From CAWFPR01 sp963817635 (GTDB lineage: Bacteria > Acidobacteriota > Vicinamibacteria > Vicinamibacterales > 2-12-FULL-66-21): 64,000 bases of DNA. The notes under the pieces are model-generated. The model was given only the letters and a program-made list of their open reading frames with translations, had not been told where the DNA came from and did no database searches. Positions 29,613 to 37,548 of the stretch are shown here, piece after piece (within the stretch, counting starts at the first letter, position 1; every line of letters begins with the position of its first letter). The stretch spans positions 1 through 64,000 of the forward strand of contig CAWFPR010000002.1 of assembly GCA_963817635.1 (NCBI GenBank), in the 5' to 3' direction. The position numbers were made by a program, and so were the translations under genes.

Positions 29613-30013
29613 TGAACCTCGATCTTGCGCGGTGGCGCCGCGGGCATCTTCGGCAGCGTCACCGTGAGCACGCCGTGGGTCAGATCCGCGGTGACCGCCG
29701 CCACGTCGATCCGGTCGGCGAACTCGAACGTCCGGCTGAAGGCGCCGTGCCCGCGCTCCACCTGGTGGAAGTGCACGATTTCGCCGCCGCCGCCCGGGGT
29801 GTCCGCGCGGGTGCCGCGGATTGTCAGGCGCGCCGCGTCGAGCGCCAGCTCGATCTGCTCCCGCGAGAGGCCCGGCAGTTCGGCCGCGACGACGTAGCGA
29901 TCGTCGGTTTCGTAGACGTCAATGGGCGGCGTCCAGGAGTCGGTGCGGGAGACTGACAGTCGCTCGAGACGTTCCTGCCAGGCCCGAAGGTCGCGCATGG
30001 GATCCCACGGCAT
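29609..30013 (-). CDS. Hsp20/alpha-crystallin small heat-shock protein
   Basis: The alpha-crystallin domain spans most of the 134 residues: PPIDVYETDDRYVVAAELPG, ALDAARLTIRG and the C-terminal GVLTVTLPKMP. It is an ATP-independent holdase for unfolding proteins. I favour ATG 30013 (MPWDPMRDLRAW); an in-frame TTG at 30031 would add six residues. The stop overlaps the start of the htrA-like gene. Upstream lies a heptamer array rather than a clear CIRCE or heat-shock element. Confidence 0.88.
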   Translation of the reverse strand: MPWDPMRDLRAWQERLERLSVSRTDSWTPPIDVYETDDRYVVAAELPGLSREQIELALDAARLTIRGTRADTPGGGGEIVHFHQVERGHGAFSRTFEFADRIDVAAVTADLTHGVLTVTLPKMPAAPPRKIEVQ

Positions 30014-30044
30014 GGTATCGATGGTAGCCAAGGGAGAAGGGGGA

Positions 30045-30100
30045 GGGCAAATGGCAAATGGGAAATGGCAAAGGGCACGGGAAACGGGGAACGGGAAGGG
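30045..30100. repeat. Heptamer-phased array, GGCAAAT/GGAAACG family (8 units)
   Basis: Eight consecutive units: GGGCAAA, TGGCAAA, TGGGAAA, TGGCAAA, GGGCACG, GGAAACG, GGGAACG, GGAAGGG. It lies in the gap between divergent hsp20 and efp, so it could affect promoter architecture. No hairpin partner is evident nearby. A TATGCT box for efp may sit at 30161-30166. Confidence 0.75.
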
Positions 30101-30282
30101 AAACCGGGGCGGAGGAGGTTAAGGGGGCGGACGAGGTTAAGGGAGGAATGACGAGCCGGGTATGCTAGGATTCGAAGGTTTGGGCCCACCGGCGTGGGCG
30201 ATACGAGTCGCGGGTCGATTTCCCGCGGCGCCTGACAGGCCAGTCTTGCGGGCTGAGGCCCGCGCCAGCCACACAGGAGATC

Positions 30283-30846
30283 ATGAGCTCACTGCAAGCC
30301 ACTCGCATGAGGAAGGGCATGCTGATCAAGATCGGCGCGGACCTGTTCCGTGTCCTCGAACTGCAGCATGTCACCCCTGGTAACCTGCGCGGGTTCGTCC
30401 GGGTCAAGTTTCGCAATATCCGGAACGGCACGCTGTCGGATCAGAAGCTGCGGTCCGAAGATACGGTCGAGCGCGCGGTCCTTGACGAGCGCGAGATGCA
30501 GTACCTCTACAAGGACGGCGACTCGTTCCACTTCATGGACACGACCACCTTCGAGCAGCTGCACATCGACGCCGAGGCGCTTGGCGACAGCGTCAACTAC
30601 CTCATTCCCGATGCGATCATCAAGGTCGAGTTCTACGGGACCGAACCGGTCGGCATCGAATTGCCGCCGACGGTGGATCTGGCGGTCGAGGACACCGCGC
30701 CCGGGATCAAGGGGGCGACGGCCAGCGCACAGGTCAAGCCGGCGCGGCTCGAAACCGGCCTCGTCGTGAGCGTACCGCCCTTCGTGAACACCGGCGACAA
30801 GGTGCGCATCAGCACCGAGACAGGCGAATACCTGTCGCGCGCCTAG
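30283..30846 (+). CDS. efp: Elongation factor P
   Basis: EF-P binds between the ribosomal P and E sites and relieves stalling at polyproline; this proteome has several proline runs. The 187 residues cover all three domains: N-terminal KOW-like (MRKGMLIKIGADLFRVLELQHV), OB domain II (YLYKDGDSFHFMDTTTFEQ) and C-terminal GLVVSVPPFVNTGDKVRISTETGEYLSRA. The tip loop reads HVTPGNLRGF, so the residue at the position of E. coli Lys34 is Asn, not Lys or Arg. No lysyl- or rhamnosyl-type modification of that residue would be possible. An AGGAG site precedes the ATG. tdk follows after 34 bases. Confidence 0.93.
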   Translation: MSSLQATRMRKGMLIKIGADLFRVLELQHVTPGNLRGFVRVKFRNIRNGTLSDQKLRSEDTVERAVLDEREMQYLYKDGDSFHFMDTTTFEQLHIDAEALGDSVNYLIPDAIIKVEFYGTEPVGIELPPTVDLAVEDTAPGIKGATASAQVKPARLETGLVVSVPPFVNTGDKVRISTETGEYLSRA

Positions 30847-30880
30847 ACCCGGACGACGGAGAGCGGAGCGCGCCCAGCGG

Positions 30881-31453
30881 ATGGACATTACCCAGCATCG
30901 CCCGAATGCCGGCTGGATAGAAGTGATTACCGGCAGCATGTTCAGCGGCAAGAGCGAGGAACTCATCCGCCGCCTGCGGCGTGCCCAGATCGCGCGCCGC
31001 AAGGTTCAGATCTTCAAGCCGACAATCGACAACCGGTACGGCGACGATCACATCACGTCGCACAGCGAGATGCGCATCGCCTCGGCCAACCTGTCGTCCT
31101 CGCGCGAACTGCTCGAGCAGGTGCTGCCCGATACCGAGGTGGTCGGGATCGACGAAGGACAGTTCTTCGATCCGGAGCTGCCGGCCGTGTGCAGCACGCT
31201 GGCGGACCAGGGCAAGCGCGTCATTGTCGCCGGCCTGGACCAGGACTACCTGGGCAAGCCTTTCGAGCCGATGCCGCAGCTGCTGGCGATTGCGGAATAC
31301 ATCACCAAGACGCTTGCGATCTGCATGGTGTGCGGCGCGCCCGCGAACCATACCCAGCGCCTCGTCGCGAGCAGCGAGCGCGTGCTCGTGGGAGCGCAGG
31401 GCACCTACGAGGCACGCTGCAGGCACTGCTTCGATCCGCGTCTCGGCCAGTAG
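30881..31453 (+). CDS. tdk: Thymidine kinase
   Basis: Type II thymidine kinase for salvage of thymidine to dTMP. The P-loop GSMFSGKSEELIRRL (about residue 18), the DEGQFF motif with the catalytic glutamate (about 90) and four zinc cysteines (CMVCGAP and CRHC) are present. The 190-residue length is normal. Same strand as efp, 34 bases downstream, likely co-transcribed. Confidence 0.93.
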   Translation: MDITQHRPNAGWIEVITGSMFSGKSEELIRRLRRAQIARRKVQIFKPTIDNRYGDDHITSHSEMRIASANLSSSRELLEQVLPDTEVVGIDEGQFFDPELPAVCSTLADQGKRVIVAGLDQDYLGKPFEPMPQLLAIAEYITKTLAICMVCGAPANHTQRLVASSERVLVGAQGTYEARCRHCFDPRLGQ

Positions 31454-31529
31454 CGCGGTCCATCGATCCCGGCTCCAAGGTCGGCGCAGCCACTGCGCGT
31501 TTCACGGGCATCTAGGTCACAATGTCCCG

Positions 31530-32084
31530 GTGGACCTGCTGCCGAAGATCCTCATCGCGCTCGGGTTCGGGTTCCTCGTCGCCAACGTGCGCCTGTTCTG
31601 CCAGTTCGCGCGTTTCCTGCGTCTGCGCCGTACGGCGCTGCTCATCTGGCCCGGCGGCAAGCCTCCCTTCTATCGCCTGCTCCTGACGCTCGCGGCGATC
31701 CTCAGTGTTCTCGTCATCTACAAGCTGACCGTCCTGCGCCTCCACCCTGTCAACGTCTTTGGCGAGGTGATGATGATGGTGTATTACGGCTACGCGATCC
31801 CGCTCAACCTGAAGATCGGCCGCGGGTTCTACGAGGACGGCATCTGGGCCGAGAGCGGCTTCATCCCCTATTCGCGCATCGGCGGCATGAGCTGGCGGGA
31901 GGGCGCGGTGCCGACGCTGGTGCTGATCTACCGCTTCCGCGCCTTCGCCCGGCGCCTGGCCGTTCCAGAGGCCTACTTCGGCGCCGCACGGAAGCTCCTG
32001 CGCGACAAGATCGCCGCGCACGACATCCACTTCACGGGGAAAGCGCTCGACCTTGGCGTCCACGACGAGCGCGACGACGTCTGA
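31530..32084 (+). CDS. Membrane protein of unknown function, DUF5673-like
   Basis: GTG 31530 gives 184 residues. An N-terminal helix (LLPKILIALGFGFLVANVRL), a second helix (LLTLAAILSVLVIYKLTV) and a weaker third (FGEVMMMVYYGYAIPL) are followed by a soluble end (GRGFYEDGIWAESGFIPYSRIGGMSWREG) typical of a small PH-like/DUF5673 domain with its WRE signature. It is probably an inner-membrane protein with the domain in the cytoplasm. Function unknown. It ends directly at a heptamer hairpin. Confidence 0.65.
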   Translation: MDLLPKILIALGFGFLVANVRLFCQFARFLRLRRTALLIWPGGKPPFYRLLLTLAAILSVLVIYKLTVLRLHPVNVFGEVMMMVYYGYAIPLNLKIGRGFYEDGIWAESGFIPYSRIGGMSWREGAVPTLVLIYRFRAFARRLAVPEAYFGAARKLLRDKIAAHDIHFTGKALDLGVHDERDDV

Positions 32085-32194
32085 GGGGGCTTCAGGCTTC
32101 AGGCTTCAGGCTTGGGGGGCTTGAGTTGAGCCGCAGGTTTGCGCCGCAGACTGAGTGCCGCTCAAGCCTCAAGCCTGAAGCCTGAAGCCCCTTG
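32085..32194. repeat. Heptamer-phased hairpin, GGCTTCA family
   Basis: The left arm (32086-32130) has GGCTTCA units and later GGCTTGA. The right arm (32161-32191) is the reverse complement built from CAAGCCT and GAAGCCT units. The stem is about 30 base pairs with a 30-45 base loop. It fills the whole gap between the stops of two convergent genes and could act as a bidirectional terminator, though it lacks a clean U-tract. Confidence 0.8.
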
Positions 32195-32986
32195 TCACCG
32201 CAGCGCGAGCACCCACCCGAGCGGTCCGTCACCCGTGGCCATCGGGTCGCCGATCCAGAAGGGCGGCGTGACCCAGACGAAGGCGAGAATGGCGATGACC
32301 ATGACGTCGTACTGCCAGGTGGCGCGCTCGAAGGTCCAGAAGACGGCGTTCCAGAGCATGCGGGCCGGCAGGGGCGCGGCGTGCAGGACTTCGTGGCCGT
32401 CGGTCTTTCCCTCGAGGAGGCGGTAGGTCAGGAAGATCCGATCGGCGACGGTGAAAATCGACAGCACGAGAATCACCCACATCACCGCGGCCATGCGGTT
32501 CGTGAACGCGCCGATCATGAAGAGCACGATTCGCTCCGGGCGCTCCATGAAGCCGACCTTGCACTTGGCGATGAGCGACTCGGCCCGCGCCCGCGTGTAG
32601 CTGGTCATCAGGGCGAACATCATCGCGAACGACGTCACCATCACGTAGTCGACCCGCACGGACGAGGCGTACACGTAGATGAGGCCGATGAAGAGCGCGA
32701 TGTCGGAGAAGCGATCGATCACCGAGTCCCAGAAGCCGCCGAACTTGCTGACCGCCTGGAGTTCGAGGGCGACCTTGCCGTCGATGAAATCGAAGATGTT
32801 CGCGCAAATCATGATGACGCCCGCCACGACGAAACGTCCCATCGCGAGCTGCCACGCGGCGGCCACGTTGATGAGGACGCCGACGAACGTCAGGATATTC
32901 GGGTGGATCCGGAGGGCCACGCAGGCGTTGATAATCGCCCGCAGCGGGAACATGCAGATCCGTCCGATGAGGCCGGTGAAGGTCAT
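32195..32986 (-). CDS. CDP-alcohol phosphatidyltransferase family membrane enzyme
   Basis: The 263-residue integral membrane protein (about six helices) belongs to the family that transfers a phosphoalcohol from or to a CDP-linked lipid in phospholipid synthesis. The active-site motif D-x2-D-G-x2-A-R-x8-G-x3-D-x3-D is seen as DFIDGKVAL, then eight residues, then GGFWDSVID. All four aspartates and the glycines are in place, but the arginine after the alanine is leucine. This is unusual: it may alter substrate use, or be a single base error (CGC to CTC). ATG 32986 is the family-consistent start. Divergent from uvrC. Confidence 0.8.
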   Translation of the reverse strand: MTFTGLIGRICMFPLRAIINACVALRIHPNILTFVGVLINVAAAWQLAMGRFVVAGVIMICANIFDFIDGKVALELQAVSKFGGFWDSVIDRFSDIALFIGLIYVYASSVRVDYVMVTSFAMMFALMTSYTRARAESLIAKCKVGFMERPERIVLFMIGAFTNRMAAVMWVILVLSIFTVADRIFLTYRLLEGKTDGHEVLHAAPLPARMLWNAVFWTFERATWQYDVMVIAILAFVWVTPPFWIGDPMATGDGPLGWVLALR

Positions 32987-32995
32987 GCGTCGCGG

Positions 32996-33001
32996 TATAA
33001 T
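32996..33001 (+). promoter_or_regulatory. TATAAT box upstream of uvrC
   Basis: A perfect TATAAT hexamer lies 39 bases before the uvrC ATG and 10 bases from the start of the divergent gene. No good -35 is visible at 17 bases, so this is a tentative -10 element. Confidence 0.4.
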
Positions 33002-33040
33002 GAACGGTTCAGGATTGCGCCAGACGGCGCAGTGTACCGC

Positions 33041-35011
33041 ATGCCGATCGGTAATCTCAAGGCCCAGATGGCCCGGCTGCCGGAACAACCCGGCGTCTAC
33101 CTGTACTACAACGGGCAGGGCGAGACCCTGTACGTCGGCAAGGCCCGGGTGTTGCGCGACCGCGTCCGCAGCTATCTGGGCGCGTACGGGACCAGCCCCC
33201 GCATCGACGCGCTGCTCGACGAAGCGGAACGCCTCGAGGTGATCGTCACCGACTCGGTCATCGAGGCGCTCGCGCTCGAAAACAACCTGATCAAGCAGCG
33301 CGCGCCCAGATACAACATCCTCCTGCGCGACGACAAGACCTACCCGTACCTGCAGTTGACGACCGGCGAAGCATTCCCCCGTGTCCTGGTGGCGCGGCGG
33401 GTGGAGCGCGACGCCCACTTCTATGCCGGTCCGTTCATGCCGGCCGCGCTGGCCCGCAGGACCATGTCGCTGACGCACAAGCTGTTCGGCATCCGATCCT
33501 GCAACGAGGTGATCACCGGCGAGCGCCCGCGGCCCTGTCTCGAGTACGACATCAAACGGTGCGCCGCGCCGTGCGTGCGCGACCTCTGCTCGGCGGATGA
33601 ATACCAGGTGGCCGTGCAGCACACCCGGCTCTTCCTGGAAGGCCGCAACGACGAGTTGCTCCAGACCCTGCGCGAACGGATGTCCGCGGCGGCGGCCGAC
33701 GAGCGCTTCGAGCAGGCCGCGCAGGTGCGCGATGCGATCCGGACCATCGAGACGCTGCAGTCGCGCCAGCAGAAGATGGCGGGCACCGAATTCGGCGACC
33801 GTGACGCCTTCGGCCTGAAGCTGGGGCCGGCCGGCGCGGTCGTGCAGGTATTCCTGATGCGCCGCGGCAAGGTGGTCGAGCGGGTCGAGCTGGTCTCCGC
33901 CGGGATCCGGCTCGAGCCGGAAGACGCCGGCCGGCGTCCGCTCGACGATGGCGGCCGGCTTCAGCCGGGGGAGACCGACATTCTCCAGGCCGCCATCCAG
34001 CAGTTCTACGCTGAACGCCCGGCCCCGGCCGAGATCCACGTCCCGCTCCCCCTCGGCGACGGCGACACCGAGATGCTCGAGGGCTGGCTGTCGGGCCAGG
34101 CTGGGCGCCGCGTGCGGATCGTCGTGCCGCGGCGCGGCGACAAGCGCGGCCTGCTGGAACTCGCGGGACGCAACGCGGAGCTGGCCTACCAGGCGCGATT
34201 CAACGAAAACGAGGCGGCGCACTACGACGCGCTCGAGACCCTCCGCGGCGTGCTGGCGCTCGCCGCCATCCCGCGCCGGATCGAGTGCTTCGACATCTCG
34301 ACGATCCAGGGCAGCGACACCGTCGCGTCGATGGTCGTGTGCGAAGACGGGCGGATGAAGCGATCCGAATACCGGAAGTTCCGCATCCGTGGGGCGGCGC
34401 CCGGCGTCCGGCGCCCGGCGACCGCAATCCGGCGGTTGGCTTCGCCGGTCAACATGGGCGCGGCCTCCCCGACCGCCGAGCGCCGACCGCCGACCGCCGA
34501 GGGCGCCCCCTTCCATGACGATTTTGCCGCGATGCACCAGGTCGTGCTGCGCCGCTATCGGAAGCTCCTCGAGAGCGGCGGGCCATTCCCCGATCTGATC
34601 CTCATCGACGGCGGAAAAGGGCAGTTGTCGGCCGCCTACTCGGCGCTGAACGAACTGGGACTGGCGAACCTGGTCGCGGCCGGCATCGCCAAGAAAGAGG
34701 AACTCCTGTTCACGCGCGACCTCGAGGACGCTATCGCGCTGCCGCACGGCAGCCCCGCGCTGCTCCTCATCCAGCGCATCCGCGACGAGGCCCATCGCTT
34801 CGCGGTCACGTTTCACCGGCAATCGCGCACGAAGCGGGACCTGCGCTCCGAGCTCGACACGATCGCCGGCGTGGGGCCGCGACGGCGCAAGGCGCTCCTC
34901 ACCGCGTTCGGCAGCCTCGCCGGTGTCCGCCGGGCGACCCGGGAGGAACTCGTCAGGGTCGTCGGCGCGCGGTGCGCCGATGCGGTGCTCGCGCATTTCG
35001 CCGCCTTGTAG
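33041..35011 (+). CDS. uvrC: Excinuclease ABC subunit C with an internal repeat-derived insert
   Basis: UvrC makes both incisions in nucleotide excision repair. ATG 33041 starts the usual MPIGNLKAQMARLPEQPGVY; the longer open frame before it overlaps the opposite gene. The GIY-YIG domain (GVYLYYNGQGETLYVGKA...), UVR region (ERFEQAAQVRDAIRTIETL), RNase H-like endonuclease domain (IECFDISTIQGSDTVASMV; LILIDGGKGQLSAA) and C-terminal HhH (IAGVGPRRRKALLTAFGSL) are all present. At about residues 450-490, between RKFRIRG and HDDFAAMHQVV, there is an extra stretch of about 40 residues encoded by a heptamer repeat. It lies in a surface loop of the endonuclease domain and keeps the frame. Confidence 0.95.
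   Translation: MPIGNLKAQMARLPEQPGVYLYYNGQGETLYVGKARVLRDRVRSYLGAYGTSPRIDALLDEAERLEVIVTDSVIEALALENNLIKQRAPRYNILLRDDKTYPYLQLTTGEAFPRVLVARRVERDAHFYAGPFMPAALARRTMSLTHKLFGIRSCNEVITGERPRPCLEYDIKRCAAPCVRDLCSADEYQVAVQHTRLFLEGRNDELLQTLRERMSAAAADERFEQAAQVRDAIRTIETLQSRQQKMAGTEFGDRDAFGLKLGPAGAVVQVFLMRRGKVVERVELVSAGIRLEPEDAGRRPLDDGGRLQPGETDILQAAIQQFYAERPAPAEIHVPLPLGDGDTEMLEGWLSGQAGRRVRIVVPRRGDKRGLLELAGRNAELAYQARFNENEAAHYDALETLRGVLALAAIPRRIECFDISTIQGSDTVASMVVCEDGRMKRSEYRKFRIRGAAPGVRRPATAIRRLASPVNMGAASPTAERRPPTAEGAPFHDDFAAMHQVVLRRYRKLLESGGPFPDLILIDGGKGQLSAAYSALNELGLANLVAAGIAKKEELLFTRDLEDAIALPHGSPALLLIQRIRDEAHRFAVTFHRQSRTKRDLRSELDTIAGVGPRRRKALLTAFGSLAGVRRATREELVRVVGARCADAVLAHFAAL
34397..34503. repeat. Heptamer-phased element inside uvrC
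   Basis: Left array GCGCCCG, GCGTCCG, GCGCCCG, GCGACCG (34397-34424) and right array CCGACCG, CCGAGCG, CCGACCG, CCGACCG, CCGAGGG (34469-34503) flank a 44-base middle. The arms are imperfect inverted repeats sharing a CGGCGNN core. The element adds codons in frame to uvrC. Confidence 0.75.
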
Positions 35012-35071
35012 GGGCGGCTCGCGAGCCGCCCCTCCCGGTCGGCGGTCAAGGGCGGCTCGCGAGCCGCCCCT
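35010..35071. repeat. Two copies of a GGGGCGGCTCG palindrome after uvrC
   Basis: Copy one (35010-35033) is a perfect 24-base palindrome, AGGGGCGGCTCG plus its reverse complement, and its first bases form the TAG stop of uvrC. Copy two (35050-35069) has the 20-base core. A third copy ends the HIT gene at 44942. Each can form a strong hairpin and may act as a terminator. Confidence 0.85.
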
Positions 35072-35096
35072 ACATGTTGTATTCTTGAGGACTTCC

Positions 35097-35708
35097 GTGG
35101 ACTACACCATCATCCTCATCGAACTGGCGATCGTGCTCGGGTCGCTGACCGTGCACGAGGCGGCGCACGCGTGGACGGCGGATCGGCTTGGCGATCCGAC
35201 CGCCCGCATGCTCGGACGGATCTCGCTCAACCCGCTGGTCCACATCGATCCGATCGGCACGATCGTGCTGCCGCTCGTCGCCGCGTTCAGCGGGCTGCCG
35301 ATCCTGGGCTGGGCGAAACCGGTCCCGGTCAACACGAGCCGCCTGTCGGATCCGCGGCGCGATTTCATGCTGGTGGCGGCTGCCGGGCCCGTCAGCAACA
35401 TCCTGCTGGCGGTCGTCGGCGCCGCGGTCATCCGCCTGTCGTTCGGCGGCAACGGGGCCGCGGTGCCGGCGGCGCTGCTGCAGATCGTGTTCATCAACGT
35501 GCTGCTCGCCGTCTTCAATCTCCTGCCGGTGCCGCCGCTCGACGGCGGCAACGTCCTGGCCGGCCTGCTGCCGCGCGGCGCGGCCGGGATCTTCGTCACG
35601 CTGCGGCCGTATGGCTTTCTCGTGCTCTACGCGCTCATGTTCACGGGCGCGCTGTCCTCGATCGTGATACCTCCGTCGTACTTCCTGATAAGGCTGCTCC
35701 TGCCGTGA
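35097..35708 (+). CDS. Site-2 protease family zinc metalloprotease (M50B)
   Basis: An intramembrane protease-like protein of 203 residues with six hydrophobic segments. The zinc ligands are HEAAH (about residue 20) and the distal aspartate in NLLPVPPLDGG (about 145). Members cut signal or anti-sigma proteins within the membrane; the substrate is not evident. GTG 35097 follows an AGGA site. The stop overlaps the trpS start (GTGA), so the two are translationally coupled. Confidence 0.9.
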   Translation: MDYTIILIELAIVLGSLTVHEAAHAWTADRLGDPTARMLGRISLNPLVHIDPIGTIVLPLVAAFSGLPILGWAKPVPVNTSRLSDPRRDFMLVAAAGPVSNILLAVVGAAVIRLSFGGNGAAVPAALLQIVFINVLLAVFNLLPVPPLDGGNVLAGLLPRGAAGIFVTLRPYGFLVLYALMFTGALSSIVIPPSYFLIRLLLP

Positions 35709-36697
35709 AACCGCGCATCGTCTCGGGCATGCGCCCGACCGGAAAACTGCACCTCGGACATCTCGTGGGTGCCCTCAACAACTGGGCCTCGCTGCAGGAC
35801 GACTACGACTGCTTCTACTTCGTGGCCGACTGGCACGCGCTGACGAGCGACTATGCCGACACCTCCGGCGTGGTGGCGAGCGCCTACGACATGGTGGCCG
35901 ACTGGGTGGCGGCGGGCCTCGATCCGGACAAGAGCACGCTGTTCGTGCAGTCGCTCGTCCCGGAGCACGCCGAGCTGTACCTGCTGCTGTCGATGACGGT
36001 GCCGATTCCGTGGCTCGAACGCGTGCCGACCTACAAGGAGCAGATGGAGCAGTTGTCGGAGAAGGATCTCTCGACGCTGGGCTTCCTGGGCTATCCGCTG
36101 CTCCAGACCGCCGACATCATCATCTACAACGCGAAGTACGTTCCGGTCGGGGAAGATCAGGTCGCGCACCTCGAGCTGAGCCGCGAGATCGTGCGTCGCT
36201 TCCACAATTTCTACGGCGAGCTGTTCGTTGAACCGCAGCCGCTCCTCACGCGGTTCGCGCGGCTGCCGGGGCTCGACAACCGGAAGATGTCGAAGAGCTA
36301 CGCCAACGCCATCGACCTGTCGGACGATGCGGAGACCGTGCGCAAGAAGGTGATGCAGATGTACACGGACCCCAAGCGCGTGCGTGCCGATATTCCCGGC
36401 ACCGTCGAGGGGAATCCGGTGTTTCTGTACCACGACGCGTTCAACCCGGACACCGCGGAAGTCGAGGACCTGAAGACCCGGTACCGCGCCGGGAAGGTGG
36501 GGGACGTCGAGGTGAAGAAGAAGCTCGCCGCGGCGCTCAATGCCCACCTCGACCCGATGCGCGCGCGCCGCGCCGAATTGCTGGCGAAGCCCGCTGCGTT
36601 GCGCGAAATCCTCCACGAGGGGTCGCGCAAGGCGCGCCGCGTGGCGCAGGAGACCATGGAGCGCGTCCGCGCCGCCGTGAAGCTGAAGTACGACTAA
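35705..36697 (+). CDS. trpS: Tryptophan-tRNA ligase
   Basis: A class Ic synthetase that charges tRNA-Trp. MRPTGKLHLGH is the HIGH motif and DNRKMSKSYANAI is KMSKS; 330 residues is normal. GTG 35705 overlaps the M50 protease stop, and the TAA stop overlaps the scpA ATG (TAATG). It is therefore the middle of a tightly coupled run M50-trpS-scpA-scpB-rluB, an arrangement also seen in other bacteria. Confidence 0.96.
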   Translation: MKPRIVSGMRPTGKLHLGHLVGALNNWASLQDDYDCFYFVADWHALTSDYADTSGVVASAYDMVADWVAAGLDPDKSTLFVQSLVPEHAELYLLLSMTVPIPWLERVPTYKEQMEQLSEKDLSTLGFLGYPLLQTADIIIYNAKYVPVGEDQVAHLELSREIVRRFHNFYGELFVEPQPLLTRFARLPGLDNRKMSKSYANAIDLSDDAETVRKKVMQMYTDPKRVRADIPGTVEGNPVFLYHDAFNPDTAEVEDLKTRYRAGKVGDVEVKKKLAAALNAHLDPMRARRAELLAKPAALREILHEGSRKARRVAQETMERVRAAVKLKYD

Positions 36698-37548
36698 TGG
36701 AACAGCCCGAGTTCGAGTCCATCCTCGAGGCGTATCCCGTCCGGCTCGAAAACTTCGAGGGGCCGCTGGATCTGCTGCTCCACCTCATCAAGAAACATGA
36801 ACTGAGCATCTACGACATCCCGATTTTCACGATCACGAAGCAGTACCTCGAGTACATCGACCTGATGCAGGAGCTGAACCTCGACGTGGCGGGGGAGTTC
36901 CTGGTGATGGCGGCGACGCTCATCCACATCAAGTCGCGCATGCTGCTGCCGCGCGCGGACCCCGCGCAGGAGGATCCGGACGAGGATCCGCGCGAGGCGC
37001 TCGTGCGGCGGCTGCTCGAGCACCAGAAGTTCAAGGCGGCAGCCGAGCTGCTGCACGAGCGCGAGACGCTGCGCAGTGCGCAGTGGACGCGTCCCGACGG
37101 GCCGATCGCCGAGATCGCGGGCGAAGCGCCCGAGCCCGAGATCGACGTCGATCTCTTCAGCCTGATTACCGCCTTCCGCGCCGTGGTCGAGCGCTCGAAG
37201 CTGCGGCCGAAGGTCTACCTGCCGGGCGAGCAGATCCCGATCGAGGATCGCATCGAGCAGCTGATGGCGAGGCTGTCGGAAACCGACGCGTGCGGGTTCG
37301 AAGACCTGTTCGAAGACGTCCAGAGCCGCGCCGGCATGATCGTCACGTTCCTCGCGATGCTCGAAATGATCCGGCTCAAGTTGATCCGGGTGTTCCAGTC
37401 CGGCCCGATGGGGCCGATTCGCGTCTACAAGCGCGCGCGTCCCGCCGATGCGCCCAAGCCGCTGCTGGATCCCGAGCAGCGGCACGCCGACGAAGTGGCC
37501 GCGCACGGAGCGGCGGCCCAACGCGCAGCCCACGAGGAAAACGAGTAG
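36697..37548 (+). CDS. scpA: Segregation and condensation protein A
   Basis: The kleisin of the SMC-ScpAB condensin. The N-terminal helix motif FEGPLDLLLHLIKKHELSIYDIPI and the YLEYIDLMQELNLDVAGEFLVMAATLIHIKSRMLLP block are classic. The C-terminal winged helix follows (FLAMLEMIRLKLIRVFQ). The stop overlaps the scpB GTG by one base. SMC itself is not in this window. Confidence 0.95.
   Translation: MEQPEFESILEAYPVRLENFEGPLDLLLHLIKKHELSIYDIPIFTITKQYLEYIDLMQELNLDVAGEFLVMAATLIHIKSRMLLPRADPAQEDPDEDPREALVRRLLEHQKFKAAAELLHERETLRSAQWTRPDGPIAEIAGEAPEPEIDVDLFSLITAFRAVVERSKLRPKVYLPGEQIPIEDRIEQLMARLSETDACGFEDLFEDVQSRAGMIVTFLAMLEMIRLKLIRVFQSGPMGPIRVYKRARPADAPKPLLDPEQRHADEVAAHGAAAQRAAHEENE

Noticed and set aside
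32192..33040. Longer 5' extension of uvrC, open frame beginning at 32192
   Set aside because: The region encodes the opposite-strand membrane enzyme with intact motifs; the real start at 33041 matches the family.
35010..35071. Palindromes as binding sites for a regulator
   Set aside because: They begin in the stop codon of uvrC and recur at another gene end, so a terminator-like role is more likely than an operator.
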